Shown piece by piece: positions 1 through 5,180 of a DNA stretch of 13,254 nt. Under the pieces are notes generated by a model. That model worked only from the letters and a program-made list of their open reading frames with translations, did no database searches and had not been told where the DNA came from. The position numbers and the translations under genes were made by a program. Numbering within the stretch: position 1 is the stretch's first letter; the number at the start of each line of letters is the position of its first letter. The stretch is from an archaeon. GTDB taxonomy: Archaea; Nanobdellota; Nanobdellia; SCGC-AAA011-G17; PNOQ01. The stretch spans positions 1 through 13,254 of the forward strand of contig JAIOSD010000027.1 in assembly GCA_021107835.1 (NCBI GenBank), written 5' to 3'.

Positions 1-127
1 GTCCTAATATAAAGATGATAAAATCAGGATCCTGAGTAATTAAAAGCGGAATTATATAAGTAAGAGGTAGTACTACTGCACCAGTTATTCCACCTTTTGT
101 TTTCAATGATTTCTTTTTAAAATCCAT
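1..127 (-). CDS. Truncated N-terminus of a predicted membrane protein
   Basis: An open frame starts at an ATG (complement of 125-127) and runs without a stop to the left edge, giving 42 codons. The visible protein begins with a basic stretch (MDFKKKSLKTK) followed by a hydrophobic segment at about residues 13-30 and a second hydrophobic run beginning near residue 36. This is the usual pattern of an inner-membrane protein with a positive cytoplasmic N-terminus. A TATA-like element sits about 25 nt upstream, which supports both the start and expression as a leaderless transcript. Too little is present to name a family. The start is inferred from promoter geometry and the open frame only. Confidence 0.6.
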   Translation of the reverse strand, partial: MDFKKKSLKTKGGITGAVVLPLTYIIPLLITQDPDFIIFILG

Positions 128-147
128 AATATTATTTTGGTTAATTA

Positions 148-157
148 TTATATAAAA
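148..157 (-). promoter_or_regulatory. TATA box of the left-edge membrane protein gene
   Basis: Read on the minus strand this is TTTTATATAA, centred about 25 nt before the ATG at 127. That is the spacing expected for an archaeal leaderless transcript. Confidence 0.55.
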
Positions 158-209
158 CTTTTTGTTCTCACCAATTGAATATAACATTGGGGATAAACAA
201 CCCGAAGGG

Positions 210-342
210 CTCGAGCGGAACGAAGTGACCTCGAGAGTTTTTTCTGAAAGAAAAAATTTGGGAAAATCCTGCAAGGATTTTCTGTTTAAGCCCTGTTCAG
301 CGACCTGAAGAAAATCTTTGATTTTCTGAAAGCCTGCAAGGC
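210..342. repeat. Array of six short perfect stem-loops
   Basis: In order: CTCGAG arms at 210-215 and 230-235; TTTTTTCT/AGAAAAAA at 238-245/249-256, loop GAA; GAAAATCCT/AGGATTTTC at 262-270/274-282, loop GCA; TTCAG/CTGAA at 296-300/305-309, loop CGAC; AGAAAATC/GATTTTCT at 309-316/320-327, loop TTT; GCCT/AGGC at 332-335/339-342, loop GCA. Two hairpins share the core CCTGCAAGG, and TTTTCTGAAAG occurs twice, so the array may have grown by local duplication. The pairing is seen directly. Whether it acts as RNA, DNA or a terminator cluster is unknown. Confidence 0.65.
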
Positions 343-415
343 GTGGCAAGCGAGATTAATTTTAGACAAATTTTGGGGGGGTGTGCCTTTATAGTAGTTA
401 CAAATAGAAAGATTT
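295..415 (+). repeat. Left copy of inverted structured repeat flanking the 151-aa gene
   Basis: This stretch shares ordered blocks with the reverse complement of 897-996. The blocks are GTTCARCG (295-302), a hairpin zone, a 16-nt exact block GCGAGATTAATTTTAG (350-365), TGTGCCTT (382-389) and ATAGAAAGATTT (404-415). The last block runs into the TATA box of the gene at 442. Spacing between blocks differs slightly, as expected for diverged copies of one element. Confidence 0.65.
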
Positions 416-419
416 ATAA
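411..419 (+). promoter_or_regulatory. TATA box of the 151-aa gene
   Basis: GATTTATAA is centred about 27 nt before the ATG at 442, which predicts a leaderless mRNA. Part of this box lies in the last conserved block of the left repeat copy. Confidence 0.55.
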
Positions 420-441
420 GGGTTAATTCATTACAAAAAAC

Positions 442-897
442 ATGGAAAATCAAGCAATACCAAGAATGAATTTTGAACAATTTCTTAGAGGTAGTCTTAA
501 CGCTCGTTCAGAAAAAGCTCCAAAAAGTTTGGCTGAAGCTGTTCAAGACCCAAATCTTTCTCATGGAATGAAATTGTTTCATGGAGGAACACTTAAACAT
601 AGGGTGGATCCTCTGGATGCGGCTAGTGAAGGGATAGTGTTAGGTAGTGCTGATGAAAGTTTCTCTATTCCAATAACTGAAGAACAAGAGAATCAAATTG
701 GAACATATGTTCAGCAATTTTATGAAGGTAGGGGATATAACCTTTATAAAAAAGATACTTCAGGTTTAGATGATTCTTACTTCTTCAGAAATGGGGATTC
801 TACCGAAGCAATGGTAGTAACATGCACGTTGCCTATGTATAATGATCGAGATGCCCTTTTAGTATCAGCTTCAAAAGTGGATTTGAGAAGAGCATAA
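442..897 (+). CDS. Hypothetical 151-aa protein between inverted repeats
   Basis: I do not recognise this protein. It is soluble-looking, with no signal peptide or membrane segment, and rich in polar residues. The start is set by an ATG placed about 27 nt after a good TATA box. Residues 45-50 (LFHGGT), followed by a predicted helix and SEGIVLGSADESF (62-74), faintly recall the opening H-G-T strand and following region of ADP-ribosyltransferase folds. No complete catalytic triad can be assigned, so this is only a weak hypothesis. The gene stands alone. Its stop codon overlaps the end of an inverted copy of the repeat that precedes its promoter, so gene plus promoter form a unit bounded by inverted repeats. 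A tyrosine recombinase gene follows. A horizontally acquired or cassette gene is possible. Confidence 0.7.
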   Translation: MENQAIPRMNFEQFLRGSLNARSEKAPKSLAEAVQDPNLSHGMKLFHGGTLKHRVDPLDAASEGIVLGSADESFSIPITEEQENQIGTYVQQFYEGRGYNLYKKDTSGLDDSYFFRNGDSTEAMVVTCTLPMYNDRDALLVSASKVDLRRA

Positions 898-996
898 AAT
901 CTTTCTATCGTTAAGGCACATTTTCTGGAGGGGAATTCTATAACTAAAATTAATCTCGCGCAGAGTTTTTTGCATCAGCAAAAAATTGCGTTGAAC
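897..996 (-). repeat. Right copy of inverted structured repeat
   Basis: Read on the minus strand this repeats the block order of 295-415: GTTCAACGC (996-988), a hairpin, the identical 16-nt block GCGAGATTAATTTTAG (959-944), TGTGCCTT (920-913) and ATAGAAAGATTT (908-897). It begins on the last base of the stop codon of the 151-aa gene. The two copies therefore point inward around that gene. Confidence 0.65.
959..990. repeat. Stem-loop within the right repeat copy
   Basis: There is a perfect 8-bp stem TTTTTTGC (966-973) and GCAAAAAA (978-985) with loop ATCA, extended after a short mismatch by CGCA (959-962) and TGCG (987-990). It could serve as a transcript end for the 151-aa gene on either strand. 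The position equivalent to the left hairpin array suggests it is part of the repeat. Confidence 0.6.
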
Positions 997-1035
997 ACCT
1001 TTTATTGGAACTTATTGCTCTCAAAAATATAAATA

Positions 1036-1044
1036 TTTATAAAT
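1036..1044 (+). promoter_or_regulatory. TATA box of the recombinase gene
   Basis: TTTATAAAT is centred about 27 nt before the ATG at 1067. There is no ribosome binding site, so a leaderless transcript is predicted. Confidence 0.6.
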
Positions 1045-1066
1045 AAATGGGCAATTATTAGTAAAA

Positions 1067-1873
1067 ATGGAATGTGTTAGTTCGCTTTTGGTTAATCTGG
1101 AAAAAGAGCTTAAATTGAGGAATTATTCTGATAAAACAAAAAAATCCTATGTTTGGATTTCTAATGATTTCTTGAAAAGTTCTGATAACCTCTCAATTGA
1201 AGATGCAAAAGAGTATTTGTTGAAATCAATAGATAATAAAATGAGTTCTAGTTCTATAAAACTGAGATATTCTGCATTAAAAATATTATTTAGTTCCAAT
1301 AATAAAAAAATTGAATTTAATCTTCCACCATATAAAACCGAATCAAAGCTTCCAGAGGTAATAAATAAAAGTGAAGTTAGAAATATTATCCAATCTATAA
1401 AAAATCCTAAACATAAATTAATGATTCAAATCCTATATTCTGCTGGATTGAGATGTTCAGAGTTGATAAATCTTAGATCAAAGGATATTGATATTGAAAG
1501 GAATGTTGTGATGATTAGAGAAGGAAAAGGAAAAAAAGATAGAATTAGTTTATTATCTAATTCCATAAAAAAAGATTTGTTGAAATATTTGTTGGAACAT
1601 TCTCCGAAAAAATGTCTATTTGAATCTAATCGTGGTGGAAAATATTCAGCAAAAAGTATACAAAAAATAGTGAAGAATGCATCAATAAAAGTCATCGGCA
1701 GAAAAATAACCCCCCACACCTTGAGGCATAGCTTTGCTACACATTTACTTGAACAAGGAATAGATTTAAGAAAAATACAAAAACTTTTAGGACATAAAAA
1801 TTTAAGAACTACGCAGATATACACACATGTAGCAAACGTAGATTTAATAAATATCAAAAATCCATTAGATTAA
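1067..1873 (+). CDS. Tyrosine recombinase/integrase, XerA/C/D type
   Basis: This is a 268-aa site-specific recombinase that cuts and rejoins DNA through a phosphotyrosine intermediate. Residues 1-90 form the SAM-like core-binding domain and about 97-260 the catalytic domain. The catalytic set is complete: Arg129 (AGLRCSE), a beta-hairpin lysine in GKGKKDR (residues 153-159), His217 and Arg220 (HTLRH), His243 (LLGH) and Tyr252 (IYTHV). Length and motifs match archaeal XerA and small integrases alike. It may therefore be the housekeeping enzyme that resolves chromosome dimers, or the recombinase of a mobile element. Context favours some role in local rearrangement: inverted repeats lie upstream, and its TAA stop runs directly into a 29-bp copy of the start of the ATPase gene at 2609. 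The start fits a TATA box 27 nt upstream. Confidence 0.9.
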   Translation: MECVSSLLVNLEKELKLRNYSDKTKKSYVWISNDFLKSSDNLSIEDAKEYLLKSIDNKMSSSSIKLRYSALKILFSSNNKKIEFNLPPYKTESKLPEVINKSEVRNIIQSIKNPKHKLMIQILYSAGLRCSELINLRSKDIDIERNVVMIREGKGKKDRISLLSNSIKKDLLKYLLEHSPKKCLFESNRGGKYSAKSIQKIVKNASIKVIGRKITPHTLRHSFATHLLEQGIDLRKIQKLLGHKNLRTTQIYTHVANVDLINIKNPLD

Positions 1874-1900
1874 AATGCCTCATAAAATTATAATTGGTAG
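1872..1900 (+). repeat. 29-bp direct repeat, copy 1 (ATPase gene start duplicate)
   Basis: These 29 bases are identical to 2606-2634, the start of the DUF87 ATPase gene including its ATG. The repeat contains a 10-bp palindrome AATTATAATT (1886-1895). The six bases after it differ between copies, then TAAGGATA against TAAAGATA match again at 7 of 8 positions. It could be a recombination (att-like) site or the scar of a duplication. Confidence 0.8.
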
Positions 1901-1922
1901 TGTGATTAAGGATATTAATTGA
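1875..1922 (+). pseudogene. 15-codon remnant of the DUF87 ATPase gene start
   Basis: The duplicated ATG opens a frame reading MPHKIIIG, identical to the ATPase N-terminus, then diverges and stops after 15 codons at TGA 1920-1922. It directly follows the recombinase stop codon, so it would be on the same transcript. It is best read as a fragment left by recombination. A tiny expressed peptide cannot be excluded. Confidence 0.5.
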
Positions 1923-1923
1923 T

Positions 1924-2247
1924 TTAAACTATAATTTCTTTTTTGGATAATATTTTTTCTGTTTCTATTTTAGTTATAACTTTATCCATTTTTATTAGTT
2001 CTTTTACCCACAAGTTTTTTACATTTAATTTGAATAATTTTGCATTTCCTATTTTTCTAGTAAAGATTACTATTTCTTTTTCTATTAGTTGGGGCCATAT
2101 TTCCGAAAAAGATGTCCAACCAACCCCTGAATTTTTAGCTATTTCAGTCATAGAGTAATCTAGCTCCCTAGATAGTATTAGAAAATCCAGTACCCTAATT
2201 AAAGGATACTCTCCAAAATATTCTACGAATACACTTTTTTCTTCCAT
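1924..2247 (-). CDS. Winged-helix transcriptional regulator
   Basis: This is a 107-aa protein with the layout of a small archaeal winged-helix DNA-binding regulator. Residues 10-35 form the first helix (YPLIRVLDFLILSRELDYS). MTEIAKNSGVGWTSFSEIWPQLIEKEIV (33-60) is the helix-turn-helix with its recognition helix, and IFTRKIGNAKLFKLN (61-75) looks like the beta wing. A helical tail (about 78-102) may dimerise. No metal or ligand site is evident. It diverges from an 84-aa gene and the ATPase gene and probably binds the shared intergenic region at 2248-2348, possibly regulating itself. Its TATA box lies 27 nt before the ATG. The gene sits wholly between the two 29-bp direct repeats. Confidence 0.8.
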   Translation of the reverse strand: MEEKSVFVEYFGEYPLIRVLDFLILSRELDYSMTEIAKNSGVGWTSFSEIWPQLIEKEIVIFTRKIGNAKLFKLNVKNLWVKELIKMDKVITKIETEKILSKKEIIV

Positions 2248-2270
2248 GTTCTTTTAGATATATATACAAT

Positions 2271-2278
2271 ATTTAAAT
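2271..2278 (-). promoter_or_regulatory. TATA box of the winged-helix regulator
   Basis: The self-complementary ATTTAAAT is centred about 27 nt before the ATG at 2247. A TATATATA run lies between it and the start codon. A leaderless transcript is expected. Confidence 0.55.
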
Positions 2279-2316
2279 GTTTCTATTTTGGTAGCCATGG
2301 TTCTTAAAACGAAAGC

Positions 2317-2324
2317 TATAAATA
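2317..2324 (+). promoter_or_regulatory. TATA box of the 84-aa gene and ATPase operon
   Basis: TATAAATA lies about 28 nt before the ATG at 2349 but only a few bases before the upstream GTG at 2328. The promoter geometry therefore decides the start in favour of the ATG. It is probably also the promoter for the ATPase gene, which begins 5 nt after the small gene. Confidence 0.6.
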
Positions 2325-2348
2325 CAAGTGCTCCTTATTAGAGATTGT

Positions 2349-2603
2349 ATGGGTGAGCTATTAATCATTAAAAAATTTATTGTTAGGAAATTATATAGAC
2401 AAAGGATGTGGTTACATAAACATACAAATATAAATAACCTTCCTAAAGGGTTATCGAATAAACTGAGAAGTTCCAAAGAAGTAAAAAAAGCCATAAAAGA
2501 TCTTCTCAAAGAAGAACTACTGTTATCTAAACCAACACATTATGGATTAGAGATAAGTTTAAATCCTAAAAAAATAAAAGAAATTGAAAATTTGGTTGAA
2601 TAG
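2349..2603 (+). CDS. Small archaeal winged-helix-like protein, function unknown
   Basis: An 84-aa basic protein. A longer frame opens at GTG 2328, but the TATA box at 2317-2324 would place the transcript start near 2345, so the ATG at 2349 is preferred. The N-terminal part is rich in Lys, Arg and aromatic residues (KLYRQRMWLHKHT). The C-terminal half reads as a helix (EVKKAIKDLLKEEL), a wing-like strand pair (LLLSKPTHYGLEISLN) and a final helix, which suggests a winged-helix nucleic-acid or protein-binding fold. It precedes the DUF87 ATPase by 5 nt, so it is likely co-transcribed and may be an adaptor or regulator for it. The specific role is unknown. Confidence 0.7.
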   Translation: MGELLIIKKFIVRKLYRQRMWLHKHTNINNLPKGLSNKLRSSKEVKKAIKDLLKEELLLSKPTHYGLEISLNPKKIKEIENLVE

Positions 2604-2605
2604 AA

Positions 2606-2634
2606 AAAATGCCTCATAAAATTATAATTGGTAG
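2606..2634 (+). repeat. 29-bp direct repeat, copy 2 (in the ATPase gene start)
   Basis: This is the copy that belongs to the intact ATPase gene and spans its ATG and first eight codons. Exact recombination with copy 1 would delete 734 bp, remove the winged-helix regulator and 84-aa gene, and place the ATPase gene immediately after the recombinase stop codon. Confidence 0.8.
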
Positions 2635-3946
2635 GACTGCTAAAGATAAAAAGAAGTTTGGTGATAAAGGGACTATCTTTTTAGGTAGACACTATGTTAA
2701 GATGGAACAAACAGTTTCTTTGAGTAGTGATATTTTTATGGATGTGGCTAGAACTCATGTTGTACTTATCGACGGCAAAAGAGGGAGTGGGAAGAGTTAC
2801 TCTTTAGGAGTGATGGCAGAAGAAATGTCTAATTTGCCTGAAGAAGTTGCTGAAAATTTGGCTGTTTTAATCTTTGATACAATGGGTATTTTTTGGACCA
2901 TGAAGTATCCTAATAAAAAAGAAGAACAGTTATTGACAGGTTGGAATATGCATCCTAAAGAGCTTAATAATCTGGATGTATATGTTCCAGAGGGATATTT
3001 TAAAGATTATAAAAAAAGAGGAATTTTAGCGGATTTTCCCTTGAGCATAAAAACATCTGAATTAGATGCTTCAGATTGGGCGAATGTATTTGGGATTGAA
3101 TTAATGCATCCAATTGGGGTAGCTATTGAGAAGTCTATTGCTAATCTTATTGATGAAAAAGTTAATTATGGTATTTTAGATATTATCAATGAAATAAATG
3201 CTGATAAAACATTAGATAAAGATGTCAAAGATGCTTCAATTAATCGTTTTATTGCTGCAGAAGCATGGGGTTTGTTTAGTAAAAAAGGAACGCAGATAAA
3301 AGATTTGGTTAAAGGTGGTCGCGTAAGTGTAATTGATATTAGTGCTTATAGCCATACTGCTGGAAGTTGGGGGATTAAAAATTTGGTTGTTGGTATTATT
3401 TCTAAGAAACTATTACAAGAAAGAATGGTTGCTCGTAAGTTAGAGGAGCTAAAGGCGATTGAAGCAGGCACTAGTTTTTTTGGTTTTGAAAAAGAAAAAA
3501 GTAAAGATGATATGCCTCTTGTTTGGATACTTATTGATGAAGCACATGAGTTCTTACCTCATGAAGGGAAGACTGGAGCTACAGATGCTTTAGTACAATT
3601 GTTGCGTGAAGGTAGACAGCCAGGGATTAGTTTAGTATTGGCCACACAACAACCTGGAGAAATACATAAAGATGTGATAACACAGTCAGATATTGTTATT
3701 AGCCATAGAATTACTGCTAAGAAAGATATTGATGCCTTAAATAATATTATGCAAACTTATATGTTAGCGGATATTCAGAAATATATTAATAATCTACCTA
3801 GGATGAAAGGCTCTGCTATTATTTTAGATGATAATTCTGAAAGAATCTATCCGATGAATATTCGCCCTAGATTTACTTGGCATGGTGGTGAAGCTCCAAC
3901 TGCAGTTCATTTGAAAGCTAAAGAATTGTTGGAGTTAGGTTTTTAA
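2609..3946 (+). CDS. HerA/FtsK-superfamily ATPase (DUF87-like)
   Basis: A 445-aa P-loop motor-type ATPase of the HerA-FtsK superfamily, expected to form a hexameric ring that moves DNA or protein. Walker A is GKRGSGKS (56-63). Walker B is VWILIDEAHEFLP (305-317) with Asp310-Glu311, and LREGRQPG (332-339) follows as in HerA proteins, with sensor-like LATQQPG (344-350). The short N-terminal part (1-45) resembles the small beta-barrel of HerA. No transmembrane segment is present. HerA often pairs with the nuclease NurA, but no NurA-like gene is in this window. The nearest partners are the 84-aa winged-helix-like gene just upstream and the divergent regulator. A role in DNA processing, conflict or repair is inference. 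Its 3' end overlaps the convergent Trm5 gene by 12 nt. Confidence 0.85.
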   Translation: MPHKIIIGRTAKDKKKFGDKGTIFLGRHYVKMEQTVSLSSDIFMDVARTHVVLIDGKRGSGKSYSLGVMAEEMSNLPEEVAENLAVLIFDTMGIFWTMKYPNKKEEQLLTGWNMHPKELNNLDVYVPEGYFKDYKKRGILADFPLSIKTSELDASDWANVFGIELMHPIGVAIEKSIANLIDEKVNYGILDIINEINADKTLDKDVKDASINRFIAAEAWGLFSKKGTQIKDLVKGGRVSVIDISAYSHTAGSWGIKNLVVGIISKKLLQERMVARKLEELKAIEAGTSFFGFEKEKSKDDMPLVWILIDEAHEFLPHEGKTGATDALVQLLREGRQPGISLVLATQQPGEIHKDVITQSDIVISHRITAKKDIDALNNIMQTYMLADIQKYINNLPRMKGSAIILDDNSERIYPMNIRPRFTWHGGEAPTAVHLKAKELLELGF

Positions 3947-4714
3947 TTCTACACAAACTCTGAATTTTCCTGGTGCTGGAGATCCTGCTTTGACTAATTT
4001 TGGTTTAAACTTTTTGTATTTTTCTTTTAATTTTTTGAAATTTTCTTCTTTTTCGAAAACATATAAGTAAATCTTTCCTTTTGGTTTTAAGTGTTTTAAA
4101 GCTATTTTTAGATATCTTTCAGAATCAGAAGGGTGAGGCATTATTATTCTATTAAATTTTATCTTCGGCATTGCCTTGTTTACATCTCCTTTTATTAGCT
4201 TTATATTGTTTATTTTATTTAGTTTTACATTTTCTTTGGCATATTCGTGTGCTTTTGGGTTAATTTCAATCCCATAGATTTCTTTTGCCTTAGAATGTTT
4301 TGCAATTGTTAGTCCAAAAGGCATTACACCTGAGAAAAGAACTAAAATTGTTTCATCTTTTTTTATTTGTTTTGCTATTCTTAATCTCTCTGATCCTGTT
4401 CTTGGAGAGAAATAAGCTTTTTCTGGATTTATTTTGATTTTTACTCCATTTTCCTTGTGTATTGTTTCTAATGATTTATTTCCTGTTAGGATTTTTAGTT
4501 TTGGAGTTCTATATTTGCCTGAGTAATGTTTTGTTTTTTTAGCTACTGTCTTTATGTTTTTTAGTTTTTTAGTTAAGTAATCTCCTACTAATTTTTCCTT
4601 TTTTTTAAGTTCCTTTGGGAAATCTGTAAAGATTAGAATTTCTCCCACTATATCAAAAGATTTTGGAATTAGTTTAATATCTTTTGTTGTTAATTTCTTT
4701 TTTCTGAAAAACAT
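3935..4714 (-). CDS. trm5: tRNA (guanine37-N1)-methyltransferase, Trm5 family
   Basis: A 259-aa class I SAM-dependent methyltransferase that makes m1G37 next to the anticodon and so guards against +1 frameshifting. The archaeal Trm5 layout is clear: a D2-type region with FDIVGEILIF (20-29) and SGKYRTPKLKILTGN (65-79), the ETIHKENG stretch (83-90), then YFSPRTGSERLR (101-112). The Rossmann methyltransferase core follows, with motif I LFSGVMPFG (126-134), acidic GIEINPKA (148-155) and GDV (176-178). Motif IV, usually NLP or similar, reads IMPHPSDSER (191-200). Met131 in motif I and the PHP motif are variants worth noting, but the rest of the family signature is intact. The gene diverges from the 108-aa gene with which it appears to share a TATA box, and converges on the DUF87 ATPase. 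Confidence 0.9.
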   Translation of the reverse strand: MFFRKKKLTTKDIKLIPKSFDIVGEILIFTDFPKELKKKEKLVGDYLTKKLKNIKTVAKKTKHYSGKYRTPKLKILTGNKSLETIHKENGVKIKINPEKAYFSPRTGSERLRIAKQIKKDETILVLFSGVMPFGLTIAKHSKAKEIYGIEINPKAHEYAKENVKLNKINNIKLIKGDVNKAMPKIKFNRIIMPHPSDSERYLKIALKHLKPKGKIYLYVFEKEENFKKLKEKYKKFKPKLVKAGSPAPGKFRVCVELKT

Positions 4715-4732
4715 GTTTTTTATTATAGATAG

Positions 4733-4743
4733 TTTTATAAATA
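4733..4743. promoter_or_regulatory. Symmetric TATA box shared by divergent genes
   Basis: The A/T block TTTTATAAATA is centred about 24 nt before the Trm5 ATG (4714, minus) and about 26 nt before the ATG at 4764 (plus). No second TATA-like element is visible in the 49-nt gap. One TBP site could thus serve both directions, with leaderless transcripts on both sides. Confidence 0.5.
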
Positions 4744-4763
4744 TTTATTGGTCTAAAGGAATT

Positions 4764-5090
4764 ATGGGATTTTTAGGGTTTGGTAGCAGGAAACGTTCGG
4801 GAAGTTGGAATAGTTCATCTGGAGAAACACTTTCTAGGGGCATTTCGGATTGTAAAAGAGCAATTGAAAAAATTAAAAAAATGGAAAGAGAAACGAATCC
4901 CAACATAAGTGATGTAAATTTTCAATATATAAGGAGGGCATGTGGTTATTGTTCCTCTAAGAATAAATTGAAAGGGAGATTAGATAGTGCATTTCAAGAT
5001 TTGAAATCTGGAAAATTTGATAATGCCCGCGTTCATTTGGAAAAAGTTAGAAAAGCATTAGTGAAAGAAGGAAAAAATTGGAGACATTAG
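4764..5090 (+). CDS. Hypothetical 108-aa protein with DLxxG helical repeat
   Basis: I do not recognise the family. An ATG exists at 4713, but it would lie upstream of the TATA box. The in-frame ATG at 4764 sits 26 nt after it and is preferred. The protein opens with a Gly/Ser/Arg-rich stretch (MGFLGFGSRKRSGSW). A mostly helical basic region follows, with a Cys60-x2-Cys63 pair. Residues 79-93 (DLKSGKFDNARVHLE) match two repeats in the tail of the 264-aa membrane protein encoded nearby (DLERGDLDTTRQRLD and DLRRGDKSSVDRRLD). The preceding KRAIEKIKKM helix also resembles that protein's IRRIIKRVKKL. The two genes therefore share a domain. This copy lacks a signal peptide and membrane helices, so it would be cytosolic. 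Confidence 0.7.
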   Translation: MGFLGFGSRKRSGSWNSSSGETLSRGISDCKRAIEKIKKMERETNPNISDVNFQYIRRACGYCSSKNKLKGRLDSAFQDLKSGKFDNARVHLEKVRKALVKEGKNWRH

Positions 5091-5149
5091 AGTATACATT
5101 GTTGTAAGAAAGTAATTAATCGATTCTTTCTAAATAAATATACCGATAT

Positions 5150-5158
5150 ATTTAAATA
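5150..5158 (+). promoter_or_regulatory. TATA box of the membrane protein pair
   Basis: ATTTAAATA is centred about 27 nt before the ATG at 5181, which predicts a leaderless mRNA covering the 125-aa and 264-aa genes. Confidence 0.55.
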
Positions 5159-5180
5159 TAATAAAATAGTTGCTTAGTGT

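Larger units (their letters stand above)
128..441. other. Non-coding stretch with a chain of stem-loops
   Basis: This 314-nt gap holds no credible gene. From the left it has the minus-strand promoter of the edge gene, then a chain of short perfect stem-loops between about 210 and 342. After that comes a conserved block shared in inverted orientation with 897-996, a G7 run (375-381), and the TATA box of the 151-aa gene. It is visibly less AT-biased than the surrounding intergenic DNA. A structured RNA, a repeat element or a terminator/insulator region are all possible. The sequence alone does not decide between them. Confidence 0.6.

Noticed and set aside
210..342. CRISPR-like array from the series of regularly spaced hairpins
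   Set aside because: The hairpin arms differ in sequence, there is no constant 20-40 nt repeat, no unique spacers of fixed length, and no cas gene in the window.
1426..1857. 143-aa open frame opposite the recombinase gene
   Set aside because: It is fully antisense to a recombinase with a complete catalytic set, has no promoter, and its Cys/Phe-rich sequence is typical of a reverse-strand shadow.
1872..1900. tRNA-derived attachment site
   Set aside because: The repeat is a copy of a protein-gene start. It has no tRNA 3'-end features, and no tRNA gene was seen in the window.
2328..2348. GTG at 2328 as start of the small winged-helix-like gene
   Set aside because: It lies 4 nt after the TATA box, upstream of the expected transcript start. 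The in-frame ATG at 2349 has the normal spacing.
2273..2509. 78-aa minus-strand frame over the 84-aa gene
   Set aside because: It overlaps a better-supported gene and both divergent TATA boxes and has no coherent domain.
4713..4763. ATG at 4713 as start of the 108-aa gene
   Set aside because: It lies upstream of the only TATA box and overlaps the start codon of the divergent Trm5 gene. The extra 17 residues look like translated promoter DNA.
3947..4763. NurA nuclease partner for the HerA-type ATPase
   Set aside because: The next gene is a clear Trm5 methyltransferase on the other strand, and no NurA-like motif set was found anywhere in the window.
5106..5131. Intrinsic terminator after the 108-aa gene (AGAAAG/CTTTCT arms)
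   Set aside because: The stem is only 6 bp and A/T-rich with a 13-nt loop and no following T-run, so it is not convincing as a signal.
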